NCBI GenBank assembly: GCA_035293985.1
Contig: DATGLS010000017.1
Span: 124,001 to 188,000, forward strand
From: JAVDCA01 sp035293985
GTDB lineage: Bacteria > Pseudomonadota > Alphaproteobacteria > Rhizobiales > Xanthobacteraceae
Direction of reading: 5' to 3'
DNA length: 64,000 bases
Part shown: positions 7,763 through 16,304 of the stretch, piece after piece
Numbering within the stretch: position 1 is the stretch's first letter
Layout: each line of letters starts with the position of its first letter
The notes under the pieces: generated by a model
Seen by the model: only the letters and a program-made list of their open reading frames with translations
The model's database searches: none
What the model was told of the DNA's origin: nothing
Made by a program: the position numbers and the translations under genes

Positions 7763-9010
7763 ATGGATCTCCAATCGGATCGTGGGCGCCGCGTAACCGT
7801 CGATGAGCTCAACACCAGCCGCCTGCTGGCGCATGCGGCCCAGCAGGCGCACCAGCGCAAGCTCGACGACATGGTCATCGTCGATGTCGACGCGCATCAT
7901 TACGAGAACGAGCACATCAAGGACATCCTGCCGTTCATGGAGAACGACGTGCTGCGCCAGCTGTCGATGGCGCAAATCATGAAGGGCGGCCGCGGCAACC
8001 TGATGCCGGTGCAGGTCGGCTATCAGGACATGGGCGGGCGCGTCACGCGCTACCCGCTGCGCTCGACCGAGAAGACCGAGGCCAGCGGACCACAGCGCGA
8101 CATCGCGCTCGGGCACCGGTGGATGGACGCCATGAGCGTCGACTACTCCTGCCTCTTCCCGACCGGCATGCTCAACATCGGACTGCATCCGCAGAAGGAG
8201 ATGGAGTCGGATCTGTGCTGGGCCTACAACCGCTGGGTCACCGAGAAGGTGCTGCCGGAGTCGAACGGCCGCTTCTACACCATGCTGTCGCTGCCGATCT
8301 CGACGCCCGACGAGGCGCTGCGCCACGTCGAGACGTTCGGCCATCGCAAGGGCGTCGGCGGATTCATGGTCACCACCGTGCGCAACATCCCGGTGCACGA
8401 CAACTCGCTGATGAAAGTCTATCGCGCGATCGAGGAGCGCGGCCTGGTGCTGTCGTTCCACTCGGCATTCAATTGGAACGAGACGATCTTCAAGACCTGC
8501 AACCGCTTCCTCGCCGTGCACGCGCTCGGCTTCTCGTTCTACAACATCCTGCATCTCACCAACTGGGTGACCAACGGCATCCCCGAGCGCTTCCCCAAGC
8601 TGCCGGTGATCTGGATCGAGTCCGGCCTCGCCTGGGTGCCGTTTCTGATGCAGCGACTCGACCACGAGTTCATGATGCGACCGTCCGAGTGCCCGGGCCT
8701 GAAGAAGAAGCCGAGCGAGTACATGCGCGACATGTACTACTCGTCGCAGCCGATGGAGATCCAGGACCGCGAGGCGATGGAGTGCACCTTCCGCATGATG
8801 GACGCGGAGAACCACCTGCTCTACGCCTCGGACTACCCGCATTGGGATTTCGACCTGCCGTCGACGATCTACGACCTGCCGTTCCTGTCCGAGAAGGCCA
8901 AGCACAATATTCTCGGCGGAACCGCGGCGCGCCTGTTCAAGCTGCCGCCGCGCAACGAGAAGCAGAAAGAGAATCTGATCAAGTTCGGGAACTATACGGC
9001 GGCCGCGTAA
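7763..9010 (+). CDS. Amidohydrolase family (ACMSD-type TIM-barrel) enzyme
   Basis: The 415-residue protein is a metal-dependent TIM-barrel enzyme of the amidohydrolase-2 group. The first metal motif is DVDAHHYE (Asp43, His45, Glu48). Later come SFHSAFNW, LPVIWIESG and the closing YASDYPHWDFD with the catalytic aspartate. The group includes decarboxylases and hydrolases of aromatic or ring-opened acids, such as ACMSD and 2,3-dihydroxybenzoate decarboxylase. It is the last gene of the dioxygenase-Rieske-small protein run and ends just before a strong terminator, which marks the end of that transcript. Substrate and reaction type, hydrolysis or decarboxylation, remain open. Confidence 0.85.
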   Translation: MDLQSDRGRRVTVDELNTSRLLAHAAQQAHQRKLDDMVIVDVDAHHYENEHIKDILPFMENDVLRQLSMAQIMKGGRGNLMPVQVGYQDMGGRVTRYPLRSTEKTEASGPQRDIALGHRWMDAMSVDYSCLFPTGMLNIGLHPQKEMESDLCWAYNRWVTEKVLPESNGRFYTMLSLPISTPDEALRHVETFGHRKGVGGFMVTTVRNIPVHDNSLMKVYRAIEERGLVLSFHSAFNWNETIFKTCNRFLAVHALGFSFYNILHLTNWVTNGIPERFPKLPVIWIESGLAWVPFLMQRLDHEFMMRPSECPGLKKKPSEYMRDMYYSSQPMEIQDREAMECTFRMMDAENHLLYASDYPHWDFDLPSTIYDLPFLSEKAKHNILGGTAARLFKLPPRNEKQKENLIKFGNYTAAA

Positions 9011-9034
9011 ATCGCAGCCTCATCCTGGACACAC

Positions 9035-9063
9035 AAAACGCGGCCTTCGGGCCGCGTTTTTTG
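9035..9063 (+). terminator. Rho-independent terminator
   Basis: A perfect 7-bp GC stem (CGCGGCC / GGCCGCG, 9039-9056) closes on a stable TTCG tetraloop. It is flanked by AAAA on the 5' side and TTTTTT on the 3' side. It begins 25 bp after the amidohydrolase stop codon. It is the only textbook intrinsic terminator I found in the window. Confidence 0.93.
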
Positions 9064-9134
9064 TTGCCGCACCTCCGCCTCTTCGTCCCCCCTCACCGCA
9101 CGATCACCTCATCCTCGTATGAGGTTGGGGGGAG

Positions 9135-9229
9135 AGTCATCGCGAGGAGCGCGTAGCGCGACGAAGCGATCTCGATCCGCGGAGTCATGCGCGCGCGGGT
9201 CGAGATTGCGCCGCTGCGCTTGCACTGAC
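9135..9229. repeat. Palindromic repeat, family B (degenerate copy)
   Basis: The copy begins TCATCGCGAGGAGCGCGTAGC, runs through GCGATCTCGATCCGC and returns through GAGATTGCGCCGCTGCGCTTGCA. It is a decayed version of the TCATTGCGAG...GCAATGAC palindrome seen best at 24880-24973. It fills most of the 236-bp gap between two convergent genes. Confidence 0.65.
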
Positions 9230-9246
9230 CAGGGGCTTTGCCGCCG

Positions 9247-10383
9247 TCACTTCGCCATCATCGGCGCGCGTTCGGCGTTCGGGAAGAACTTCTCCATCTT
9301 CGGCTCGACGCCGTTCCGGCGCATCTCGTCGAGCCAGATCTTGTGGATGCGCGGGTCCTGGTCCTCGTACTCGATCTGGTCGCCGCCTTCCTTGATGTCG
9401 ACCGAGACGGCGCCCTTCTCGCCCGGCTTGACGCCGAGCAGCGAGCGGCGCTGCGACAGGGTGAGCGGGTACCGCAGGCCGCCGACGCCGGTCGCGAGGT
9501 AGCGTGCCGGCTGCTGGCTGGCGTTGAAGTGCTGGTGGAACTGGCGGTCGCAGGGCGGGAAGACCGTGCCGTGCTTCCAGTCGATGCGCACGAAATCCTG
9601 CTCGTCCTCGAACCAGGCGAGCGAGTAGCCGTGGCCGGTGACGCACATCACGTGGAAGCCGGGACCGTGGCGATGGCCCTTCTTGTAGGTGCCGACCGGC
9701 ATCTCGGAGATGTGCGCGTGCATGGTGCCGTCGGCGAGCACGAACATGATGTTGGTGCCGCCGGCGCCGCGGTCGCCCCAGGATTTGAGCTCGATCGACG
9801 CGAGGTCGGGGACGAAGTTGGTCTCCCACATGTGATTGCCGGGGCGCACCGTTATGAGGTCGCCCTCGCCGGCGAAGTACTCGTTCTTGCCGGTGCGGTC
9901 GCCGAACTCGAAATCGGTGTCGAAGATGAAGCGCTCGTTGTGGAACGTGTTCATCACCAACGGCAGGTCGGTGGTGGTGACGAGCAGCGCGCGCTCGCGG
10001 CCGCTGGCGTTGAAATGGCGGTGCTTGGCGTTGAGCGGGATCGCGAACAGGCTGCGCGGGCCCCATTCGAAACTGCGCTTCTTCCCGTCGGCGAGCTCGA
10101 GCTGGGTGCTGCCGGAGCCTTCGAGCACATAGAAGACGTCCTCGTACAAGTGTCGCTGCGGCGAGGTCGAGCCGCCGGGCGGAATATCGAGCACGAACAT
10201 GTTGGCGAAATCGCCGCGGCCCTTGAGATGCACGGCGGCGCCGTTGACGCCGTAGCGCGGCCACAGCCGGGTCGGTACCGCATAGAGGTCGACCCCGAAG
10301 TCCTCGGTGACGGGCAGACCTTCGCGCGCGACCCAGTCCAGATATGCGTCGACGCCGTAGCGGGGTTTGGTTTGGGCGTTCAT
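9247..10383 (-). CDS. Bicupin-domain protein
   Basis: The 378-residue protein contains two cupin barrels. The N-terminal one includes SPQRHLYEDVFYVLEGSGS (about residues 73-91) with the His/Glu metal-binding pattern. The second includes YKKGHRHGPGFHVMCVTGHG (about residues 222-241). Bicupins of this size include gentisate 1,2-dioxygenase-like enzymes and other oxidases acting on aromatic acids, but no diagnostic motif fixes the substrate. It converges on the ring-cleavage gene run and could act in the same pathway under separate control. A GAGGAGG-like ribosome-binding site lies directly upstream of the ATG at 10383. Dioxygenase activity is an inference from fold and context. Confidence 0.78.
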   Translation of the reverse strand: MNAQTKPRYGVDAYLDWVAREGLPVTEDFGVDLYAVPTRLWPRYGVNGAAVHLKGRGDFANMFVLDIPPGGSTSPQRHLYEDVFYVLEGSGSTQLELADGKKRSFEWGPRSLFAIPLNAKHRHFNASGRERALLVTTTDLPLVMNTFHNERFIFDTDFEFGDRTGKNEYFAGEGDLITVRPGNHMWETNFVPDLASIELKSWGDRGAGGTNIMFVLADGTMHAHISEMPVGTYKKGHRHGPGFHVMCVTGHGYSLAWFEDEQDFVRIDWKHGTVFPPCDRQFHQHFNASQQPARYLATGVGGLRYPLTLSQRRSLLGVKPGEKGAVSVDIKEGGDQIEYEDQDPRIHKIWLDEMRRNGVEPKMEKFFPNAERAPMMAK

Positions 10384-10396
10384 ATGTCCTCCTCAC

Positions 10397-10475
10397 GTAG
10401 GGTGGGCAAAGGCGCGAAGCGCCGTGCCCACGCGGAATTCAGACGGTGCGCACGCTTCGCTTTGCGCACCCTACG
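10397..10475. repeat. Palindromic repeat, family C (GTAGGGTGGGCAAAG...)
   Basis: It starts GTAGGGTGGGCAAAGGCGCG and ends TTTGCGCACCCTACG, the inverted counterpart. An internal hairpin GGCGCGAAGCGCC is present. Related copies lie at 17668-17770, 37263-37363 and 54703-54780. All are intergenic. Confidence 0.85.
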
Positions 10476-10484
10476 AAGATCTCC

Positions 10485-11990
10485 TCATGAGAATAGCAGA
10501 GATTTGATCACCACGGGCACCACCCCCGGCGGCGAAAGCAGCTCGCCGACGTCGACGAAGTCGAGCTCGTGGAGCTGCACGCCGTCGATCGAGACGAGCG
10601 GGCCGGTGAAGTCGAGCTCGTTGCGCAACAGCTGACCGAAGGTCTTGCCGACATCGCCATCGATCATCAGCAGCAGCGGCGCCTTGCGGGTACCGTTGGG
10701 CGCAACCGCCGCGACGATCGCGCGGGCCGCCGCGGCGATGCGCGCGTAATCGGGATCGCCGTGCCACGCGAAGGCAATCGCCATGCGGGCATCGGCCGCG
10801 AGATCCATGCGTGCGAGACTGATTCGGATCGCCGCGGTGAGCGCGGCCGGATCGAACGTGCTGGCGAGATCGAGGCCCGCATGCACCACCGGCACATTGT
10901 GCAGCGGCAGCACGCCCGGATCGGGGAGGAAGATGGTCTTGCCGCTCACCTGCACGGTGAACTGAGAGGCGCCGATGACGGTCGCGCGGATGCGCTGACC
11001 CGGATCGATCACCACGGGCGCGCCGCGACGCTGCAGCTCGTCGCCGAGCGCGGTGGCGAGCAAGCGGGCGATGTCGCCGTAGTCGTGCGACTCGTAGCCG
11101 AAGATGTACTCGGAGACGCCGCCCGAGAACGTGATGGCGGCGGGCGCGACCGGGCGCGCCAATTCCTCGGTCAACAGCAGCGCCTTGCCGACCTGATCGC
11201 GCGGCGCGTCGAGAATGTAGTCGGCGGCAATTGCGGCGAGGCGACGCGCCACCCGCTCGCGCACTGCGGGATCGGCGAAGGTCGCTGGATCGGTCCCAAG
11301 CCCGAGCTCCTGCGCCACCAGCCGCGCCGAATCGTCGACCCGCGACCACGCGCCGGTCTCGTCCGCGGCCAGCAGCCGGCCGCCGACCGCGAAGGCGGCG
11401 ACGCCGAGAATCTGGCCCCTGTCGATCAGCGCAAGCTTGGTGGTGCCGCCGCCGATATCGACATGCAGCACGCATTCGCCCCGCTCGGCGGAAAGCCGCA
11501 CGGCGCCGGCGCCGTGCGCCGCAAGCGTGCATTCGAGCTTGTGGCCGGCGGTGGCGCACACGAACTTGCCGGCCTCGGCGGCGAACAGGTGATCGATCGC
11601 CTCGGCGTTCTTCTTCTTGATCGCCTCGCCGGTGAGGATCACGGCGCCGCTGTCGATCTCGGCGCGCGTCAGGCCGGCCTCGCGATATGATTTCTCGATG
11701 AAGGCGCCGAGCGCGGCAGCGTCGATGGTGCCGTCGGGCAGGAACGGGGTGAGCATGATGGGCGAGCGCCATAGCACCTGGCGGTGCACCACGACGAAAC
11801 GGCTCGACAGGCCTTGGGTCTGGCGCTCGAGCAGGACCTTGGCGAATAAGAGGTGCGAGGTCGAGCTGCCGATATCGATGCCGATGGTGGTGAGGTCGAC
11901 ATGCTCCTGATCCCAGATGTACTTGGCGATCTCGGCCCGCTCCTCGTCCGACATCGTCAGGTGCTCGTGGAAGAGATCGGTGTCGTGCAT
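10485..11990 (-). CDS. eutA: Ethanolamine ammonia-lyase reactivating factor EutA
   Basis: This 501-residue protein matches EutA, an actin/Hsp70-fold ATPase that exchanges damaged cobalamin out of ethanolamine ammonia-lyase. Two phosphate-binding motifs are clear: TIGIDIGSSTSHLLFAK (about residues 36-52) and LHVDIGGGTTKLALIDRG (about residues 173-190). A GGVSEYIFG stretch sits in the third segment, as expected. It starts 5 bp after the stop codon of the MarR-type gene upstream, so the two form an operon. The ammonia-lyase genes eutB and eutC are not in the window. It may serve an unlinked lyase or another B12 enzyme. Confidence 0.87.
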   Translation of the reverse strand: MHDTDLFHEHLTMSDEERAEIAKYIWDQEHVDLTTIGIDIGSSTSHLLFAKVLLERQTQGLSSRFVVVHRQVLWRSPIMLTPFLPDGTIDAAALGAFIEKSYREAGLTRAEIDSGAVILTGEAIKKKNAEAIDHLFAAEAGKFVCATAGHKLECTLAAHGAGAVRLSAERGECVLHVDIGGGTTKLALIDRGQILGVAAFAVGGRLLAADETGAWSRVDDSARLVAQELGLGTDPATFADPAVRERVARRLAAIAADYILDAPRDQVGKALLLTEELARPVAPAAITFSGGVSEYIFGYESHDYGDIARLLATALGDELQRRGAPVVIDPGQRIRATVIGASQFTVQVSGKTIFLPDPGVLPLHNVPVVHAGLDLASTFDPAALTAAIRISLARMDLAADARMAIAFAWHGDPDYARIAAAARAIVAAVAPNGTRKAPLLLMIDGDVGKTFGQLLRNELDFTGPLVSIDGVQLHELDFVDVGELLSPPGVVPVVIKSLLFS

Positions 11991-11995
11991 CGTTC

Positions 11996-12622
11996 TCAGA
12001 CTCCACGATGGGCCGCGCCATTGGCACGCCGGCGGCCGCGCGCGCCGGCGGCGGCGACGCGCCGCGCGAGCTCGCGGGTCGACGGCATGCGGTGGCGTCG
12101 CTTGTCGGCCTGCAGCTCATCGCGCGCGAGGTTCTCGATCATCACCAGCAGCGTGCGCCGCGTCGCCGCGACATCCGCGGCGCTGGCACCGCGCACCGCC
12201 ACCGCATTCACCTCGACCGCGAGAGGCACCAGCTTGCGCCGCAGCGCCCGGCCGGCAGGCGTGAGATGGACATGCACGTTCTTGCGATTGCCGGGCATGC
12301 GCTCGCGCCGCACGTAGCCGAGCTTTTCCATCGCGGTGAGAGCCGCCGAGGTGGTCGGCTCCATCAGCCCGGCCTCGATGCTGAGCTCGCGCTGGGTGAG
12401 CCCGTCCGCCTCCCACAGGATGCGCAGGAAGGTCCAGTGGCCGAACGCGACGCCGTGGCGGGCAAGCCGCATCTGCAGGGCGCGCAGCAGGCCGCGCATC
12501 GCATCCTTGATCAGATGGGCGAGCCGGTCGTCGGGCACCGACTCGCGCCAATGGCGCAGGATCGCCTGGGTACCGGCGTCGGCGCCGTTGCGCTTCGATC
12601 CATTTGGTTTGCGACCGGCCAT
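11996..12622 (-). CDS. MarR-family transcriptional regulator
   Basis: The 208-residue protein has the winged-helix core of MarR. The recognition part is SIEAGLMEPTTSAALTAMEK (about residues 85-104) and the wing is GYVRRERMPGNRKNVHVHLT. The basic tails at both ends (RKPNGSKRNG; RRVAAAGARGRRR) are longer than usual. I start at MAGRKPNG: a longer reading frame runs upstream into a palindromic repeat and is not protein-like. The gene is followed after 5 bp by eutA on the same strand, so it may control that gene in response to a small aromatic or amine ligand. That regulatory link is inference. Confidence 0.87.
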   Translation of the reverse strand: MAGRKPNGSKRNGADAGTQAILRHWRESVPDDRLAHLIKDAMRGLLRALQMRLARHGVAFGHWTFLRILWEADGLTQRELSIEAGLMEPTTSAALTAMEKLGYVRRERMPGNRKNVHVHLTPAGRALRRKLVPLAVEVNAVAVRGASAADVAATRRTLLVMIENLARDELQADKRRHRMPSTRELARRVAAAGARGRRRANGAAHRGV

Positions 12623-12656
12623 GATGCTTTTAAGCCGCTTGCACGATGCCTGCGCG

Positions 12657-12774
12657 CCCTCTCCCCGAAGGGGAGAGGCTCGGCGTGAGGGGCGCCATGT
12701 GCCCGAAATGAAACTTCGAGCGCCACTCACCCGGCTCGCTTCGCTCGCCACCCTCTCCCCCTCGGGGAGAGGGA
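12657..12774. repeat. Double-hairpin repeat, family D (CTCTCCCC...GGGGAGAG)
   Basis: Two perfect hairpins bound the element: a 9-bp stem at 12658-12678 and a 10-bp stem at 12751-12773. The middle part (CACTCACCCGGCTCGCTTCGCTCGCCACC) is shared with other family members. It lies upstream of the MarR gene and might affect its transcription, but no function is known. Confidence 0.85.
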
Positions 12775-12809
12775 ACAACCCAGCTGTCATCGGCGAGCTG
12801 CGTCATTCT

Positions 12810-13769
12810 CTACCTGTCGATCACCAGCTCATCGCCGCGTGCGCGGGACACACATACCATGATGTTGCGCGCGCGCTCGTCGTCGGAGAGTACCAGGTCG
12901 CGATGATCCGCCTCGCCGGCGATCAGCCCGGTGCGGCAGGTGCCGCAGGTGCCGCTTTCGCACGAGCTCGGTACGTCGAGGCCGCCGGCGCGCAGCGCCT
13001 CGAGGATGGTGGCGCCGACCGGCACCTCGATCACCCGGCCGCTGCGGGCGAGCCGGACGGTAAACGGCTTGTCGTCGCGGCGCGGCGCGGCGTCGGTGAA
13101 GGATTCGAAATGCACTGCCGACGGCGACCAGTGCCCGGTCATGTCGCGGACCGCCTGCATCAGGCCCCGCGGCCCGCAGCAATAGAGGTGGCCTCGGGGC
13201 TTCTCGACGATCGGCCAAAGGTCGAGCGCGCGGGCGAGATCGCCGCCGTCATGGTGGATGGTCACCTTGCCGCGCAGTGCCGGCGCGGCGAGGTCGCCGC
13301 GAAAGGCAGTCGCATCGGGCGAACGGGTGCAGTAGTAGAGCTTGAAGCGGTCGCCATTCGCCTGCAGCTGGCGGATCATGGACATGATCGGCGTGATGCC
13401 GATGCCGCCGGCGATGAAGACGTATCCGGCGCTGCTTTTGGTGAGCGCAAAATTGTTGATCGGCGCCGAGACCGGCAGCTCGGCGCCGGCCGCGACATCG
13501 CGGATGAGGCTGTCCGAGCCCCCTCGCCCGTCCGCCTCGCGCTTCACGGCGATCACATAGCGGTCGCGCTCGGCGGGATCGTTGCACAGCGAATATTTGC
13601 GCACCAAACCGTTCGGAACCCGGACCGAGACGTGGGAGCCGGCGGAGAACTCCGGCAGGTCGGCCCCGGCCGGATCGCGCAGCTCGAACGAATGGATATC
13701 CGCGGCGATCCGCTCCGTGCGGGTCACGCGGCGCGGGAACATCGGCGGATCGTGCTCGGCGGAGGTCAT
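12810..13769 (-). CDS. VanB-type oxygenase reductase (FMN, NAD, plant-type 2Fe-2S)
   Basis: The 319-residue protein is a phthalate-dioxygenase-reductase-type electron carrier. It has an FMN-binding domain (RKYSLCND, about 57-64), an NAD-binding domain (AGGIGITPIMSM, about 120-131; YCCGPRGLM near 197) and a C-terminal plant-type [2Fe-2S] ferredoxin with Cys270, Cys275, Cys278 and Cys306. It passes electrons from NAD(P)H to a Rieske oxygenase. The oxygenase of the matching type is divergent from it across 141 bp, so the two probably form one enzyme system. I start at ATG 13769; a TTG six codons upstream is a possible alternative. Confidence 0.9.
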   Translation of the reverse strand: MTSAEHDPPMFPRRVTRTERIAADIHSFELRDPAGADLPEFSAGSHVSVRVPNGLVRKYSLCNDPAERDRYVIAVKREADGRGGSDSLIRDVAAGAELPVSAPINNFALTKSSAGYVFIAGGIGITPIMSMIRQLQANGDRFKLYYCTRSPDATAFRGDLAAPALRGKVTIHHDGGDLARALDLWPIVEKPRGHLYCCGPRGLMQAVRDMTGHWSPSAVHFESFTDAAPRRDDKPFTVRLARSGRVIEVPVGATILEALRAGGLDVPSSCESGTCGTCRTGLIAGEADHRDLVLSDDERARNIMVCVSRARGDELVIDR

Positions 13770-13910
13770 GGGGATTTCCGGCGGCAATACTTAGAGGGCT
13801 AACCATTCTGGTGCAAGCCGGAAACATCTCGCAGTGCAGCACGATGGAAGTCTCGACACCGGTGCGCATTGGCGATAACCTTAGATCGCTAAGCTTTTTG
13901 GAGCCCCCTC

Positions 13911-15224
13911 ATGATCACTGCCGAGGAAAACGACCTGCTGTGCCGCGTCGAGGGCAACGCGCCCATGGGCCAGCTCATGCGTCGGCACTGGATCCCCGCC
14001 TGCATGTCCGAGGAGGTGGCCGAACGCGACGGCACGCCGATCCGCGCGCGCCTGCTCGGCGAGGATCTCGTCGTCTTCCGCGACAGCGACGGCCGGCTCG
14101 GCGTGCTCGACGAGTACTGCCCGCACCGGCGCGCCTCGCTGGTGTTCGGCCGTAACGAGGAATGCGGGTTGCGCTGCCTCTATCACGGCTGGAAATTCGA
14201 TGTCGACGGCAACGTCGTCGAGATGACCTCGGAGCCGGCGGAAAGCGGCTTTGCCGGCAAGGTGAAGCACATTGCTTATCCGGCGCGCGAGGCGGGCGGC
14301 CTGGTGTGGACCTACATGGGCCCGGCCGACACGATACCCGAGTTCGAGCCGCCGTCGTTCGCGCCGACCGGCAGCGAGCGCGTCAGCATCCTCAAGATCA
14401 AGGTCAACGCCAACTGGGCGCAGATCACCGAGGGACAGATCGATTCGGCGCACTCCTCGAGCCTGCATTCCTCCGACATGGTCCCGGCTCGCGTCGACGG
14501 AGCCAAGGCGACCGAGCAGAACTGGCTGCGCCCCTCGACCGACCGCGCGCCGCGCTTCCAGGTGCAGCGCACCAGCTTCGGCTTCCGCTACGCGGCGATC
14601 CGCCGGCCGATCGTCAACGCCAACACGCACGACTACATCCGCACCACGGTGTTCGTCGCGCCGTTCGTCTCGCTGATCCCGCCCAACAACGTGCACAACG
14701 TGACGACCGTGCTGGCGCCGATCGACGACACCAACACGGATTTCTACTTCATCGCCTGGAATGGCGCCGACAAGCCGGGCGTCGAGCAGGAAGCCTGGCG
14801 CAAGTTCAACCGCGCGCAGCCCGGCATCGATCTCGACGAAAATTTCCGCAGCAAGCGCACGCGGGAGAACAACTACCTGCAGGACCGTCAGGCGATGAAG
14901 CTCGGCAACTTCACCGGGATCGACGGCATTCCCAACCAGGACATGGCCATGTGGGAGAGCATGGGGCCGACCGGCATATCCGACCGCACCAAGGAGCGAC
15001 TCGGCGCGAGCGACGTCGCGGTGGTCGAGTTCCGCCGCCTGATGATCGAGGCGGCGCGCACCATGCGCGACACCGGCATCGCGCTCGGCCGCACCACGCC
15101 GCATATTCCCCACGCCAAGATCGCCGCCTTCGAGGGCATCGTGGCGAAAACGACCGACTGGCGCACGCTCGGCGTCGCGCCCGAGGAGCTGGCGCTGCGC
15201 GAGGGCAGCGAGCGGGTGGCGTAA
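13911..15224 (+). CDS. Rieske non-heme iron oxygenase, phthalate 4,5-dioxygenase type
   Basis: The 437-residue alpha subunit has a Rieske centre (Cys70, His72, Cys89, His92 in CPHRR and CLYHGWKFD) and a C-terminal catalytic domain. The stretch EGQIDSAHSSSLHSSD bears the histidines for mononuclear iron. It resembles phthalate 4,5-dioxygenase and related O-demethylases, which hydroxylate or demethylate aromatic acids. The divergent VanB-type reductase supplies electrons. A Ldh-family dehydrogenase follows 42 bp downstream and could oxidise a product. The substrate class, an aromatic carboxylate or aryl ether, is inferred from the family; the actual compound is not known. Confidence 0.9.
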   Translation: MITAEENDLLCRVEGNAPMGQLMRRHWIPACMSEEVAERDGTPIRARLLGEDLVVFRDSDGRLGVLDEYCPHRRASLVFGRNEECGLRCLYHGWKFDVDGNVVEMTSEPAESGFAGKVKHIAYPAREAGGLVWTYMGPADTIPEFEPPSFAPTGSERVSILKIKVNANWAQITEGQIDSAHSSSLHSSDMVPARVDGAKATEQNWLRPSTDRAPRFQVQRTSFGFRYAAIRRPIVNANTHDYIRTTVFVAPFVSLIPPNNVHNVTTVLAPIDDTNTDFYFIAWNGADKPGVEQEAWRKFNRAQPGIDLDENFRSKRTRENNYLQDRQAMKLGNFTGIDGIPNQDMAMWESMGPTGISDRTKERLGASDVAVVEFRRLMIEAARTMRDTGIALGRTTPHIPHAKIAAFEGIVAKTTDWRTLGVAPEELALREGSERVA

Positions 15225-15266
15225 TCGGCTCGACCGGCCCATGCGGCTCTGCTAGTGGCGTGCCGC

Positions 15267-16304
15267 ATGAGTGATGATGTTGTTCTGGCCAAAGACCGTT
15301 TAACCGACTTCGCTGCCGCGATCTTCGCCGCCGCCGGCGTCGAGCCCGCGATGGCGGCGCGCTGGGCCGAAGCCGTCGTGTGGGCGAACCTGCGCGGCGT
15401 CGACTCGCATGGCGTCATCCGCATCCCGCGCTATGTCGACCTGCTGAAGAAGAAATCCATCAACCCGCGGCCCGCCATGCGGGTCGAGCGGTCGGCCGGC
15501 GCGCTCGCACTGCTCGACGCCGACCGCGCGCCGGGCGCGATCGGCATGGCGTGGGCGATGGACGAGGCGATCGCGCGGGCGCGCGACGTGCATGTGGGCT
15601 GGTGTGCGGCGAAGAACATCACCCATGCGGGCGCCGTCGGTTATTTCGCCCTGCAAGCGGCGCAGGCCGGCATGGCCGGGATCGTGATGACGGCGTCAGG
15701 CCCGCTGATGGCCTACCATGGCGCACGCGTCAGCGGCGTGTCGACCAACCCGATCGCGATCGCGGTGCCCGGCAAGACGCGGCGGCCGTTCGTGCTCGAC
15801 ATGTCGACGTCGACGGTCTCGAACGGCAAAGTGATGGCGGCGCGCGACCGCGGCGCAACGGTGCCGATCGGCTGGGGTCTCGATGCGGACGGCCACGACA
15901 CCACCGATGCGAAGAAGATCGCGACGCTGCTGCCGCTCGGCGGACCGAAGGGCTCGGGCCTCTCGCTGCTGATCGAGTGCCTCACAAGTCTCGCGGTGGG
16001 CAATCCGCTGATCTCGCTCGCGCTGCTCTCGGGCGGGCTCGCCGAGAATCCCGTGCTCAACGGCGTCGCCATCGCGGTCGACCTCGCGGCCCTGGGCGAC
16101 CTCGACAAGTTCACCACGGAAGTCGATCGCCTCGGCGATGCCATCACGGCGCTGCCGCGCGCCGAGGGGGTCGACCGCATCCTGCTGCCGGGCGAGCGCG
16201 GCGACGCGATCCTCGCCGAGCGTGAGGCGAAGGGTATCCCGGTCGCGGCCGGCACGTGGAAGCGGCTGGTCGCGACGGCGAACGGATTGGGCGTGAGCAT
16301 CTAG
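15267..16304 (+). CDS. Ldh-family (malate/L-lactate type) NAD(P) dehydrogenase
   Basis: The 345 residues match the type 2 malate/L-lactate dehydrogenase family (YlbC, ComC, DpkA). The catalytic histidine sits in RGVDSHGVIRIPRY near residue 48, and the cofactor-binding run TNPIAIAVPG is clear. A glycine-rich LGGPKGSGLSLLIE lies near residue 231. Members reduce 2-keto acids or cyclic imines with NAD(P)H. I use the ATG at 15267; a GTG four codons upstream is also in frame. It lies downstream of the Rieske oxygenase on the same strand, and its stop codon overlaps that of the convergent TetR gene by 3 bp. The substrate is unknown. Confidence 0.87.
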   Translation: MSDDVVLAKDRLTDFAAAIFAAAGVEPAMAARWAEAVVWANLRGVDSHGVIRIPRYVDLLKKKSINPRPAMRVERSAGALALLDADRAPGAIGMAWAMDEAIARARDVHVGWCAAKNITHAGAVGYFALQAAQAGMAGIVMTASGPLMAYHGARVSGVSTNPIAIAVPGKTRRPFVLDMSTSTVSNGKVMAARDRGATVPIGWGLDADGHDTTDAKKIATLLPLGGPKGSGLSLLIECLTSLAVGNPLISLALLSGGLAENPVLNGVAIAVDLAALGDLDKFTTEVDRLGDAITALPRAEGVDRILLPGERGDAILAEREAKGIPVAAGTWKRLVATANGLGVSI

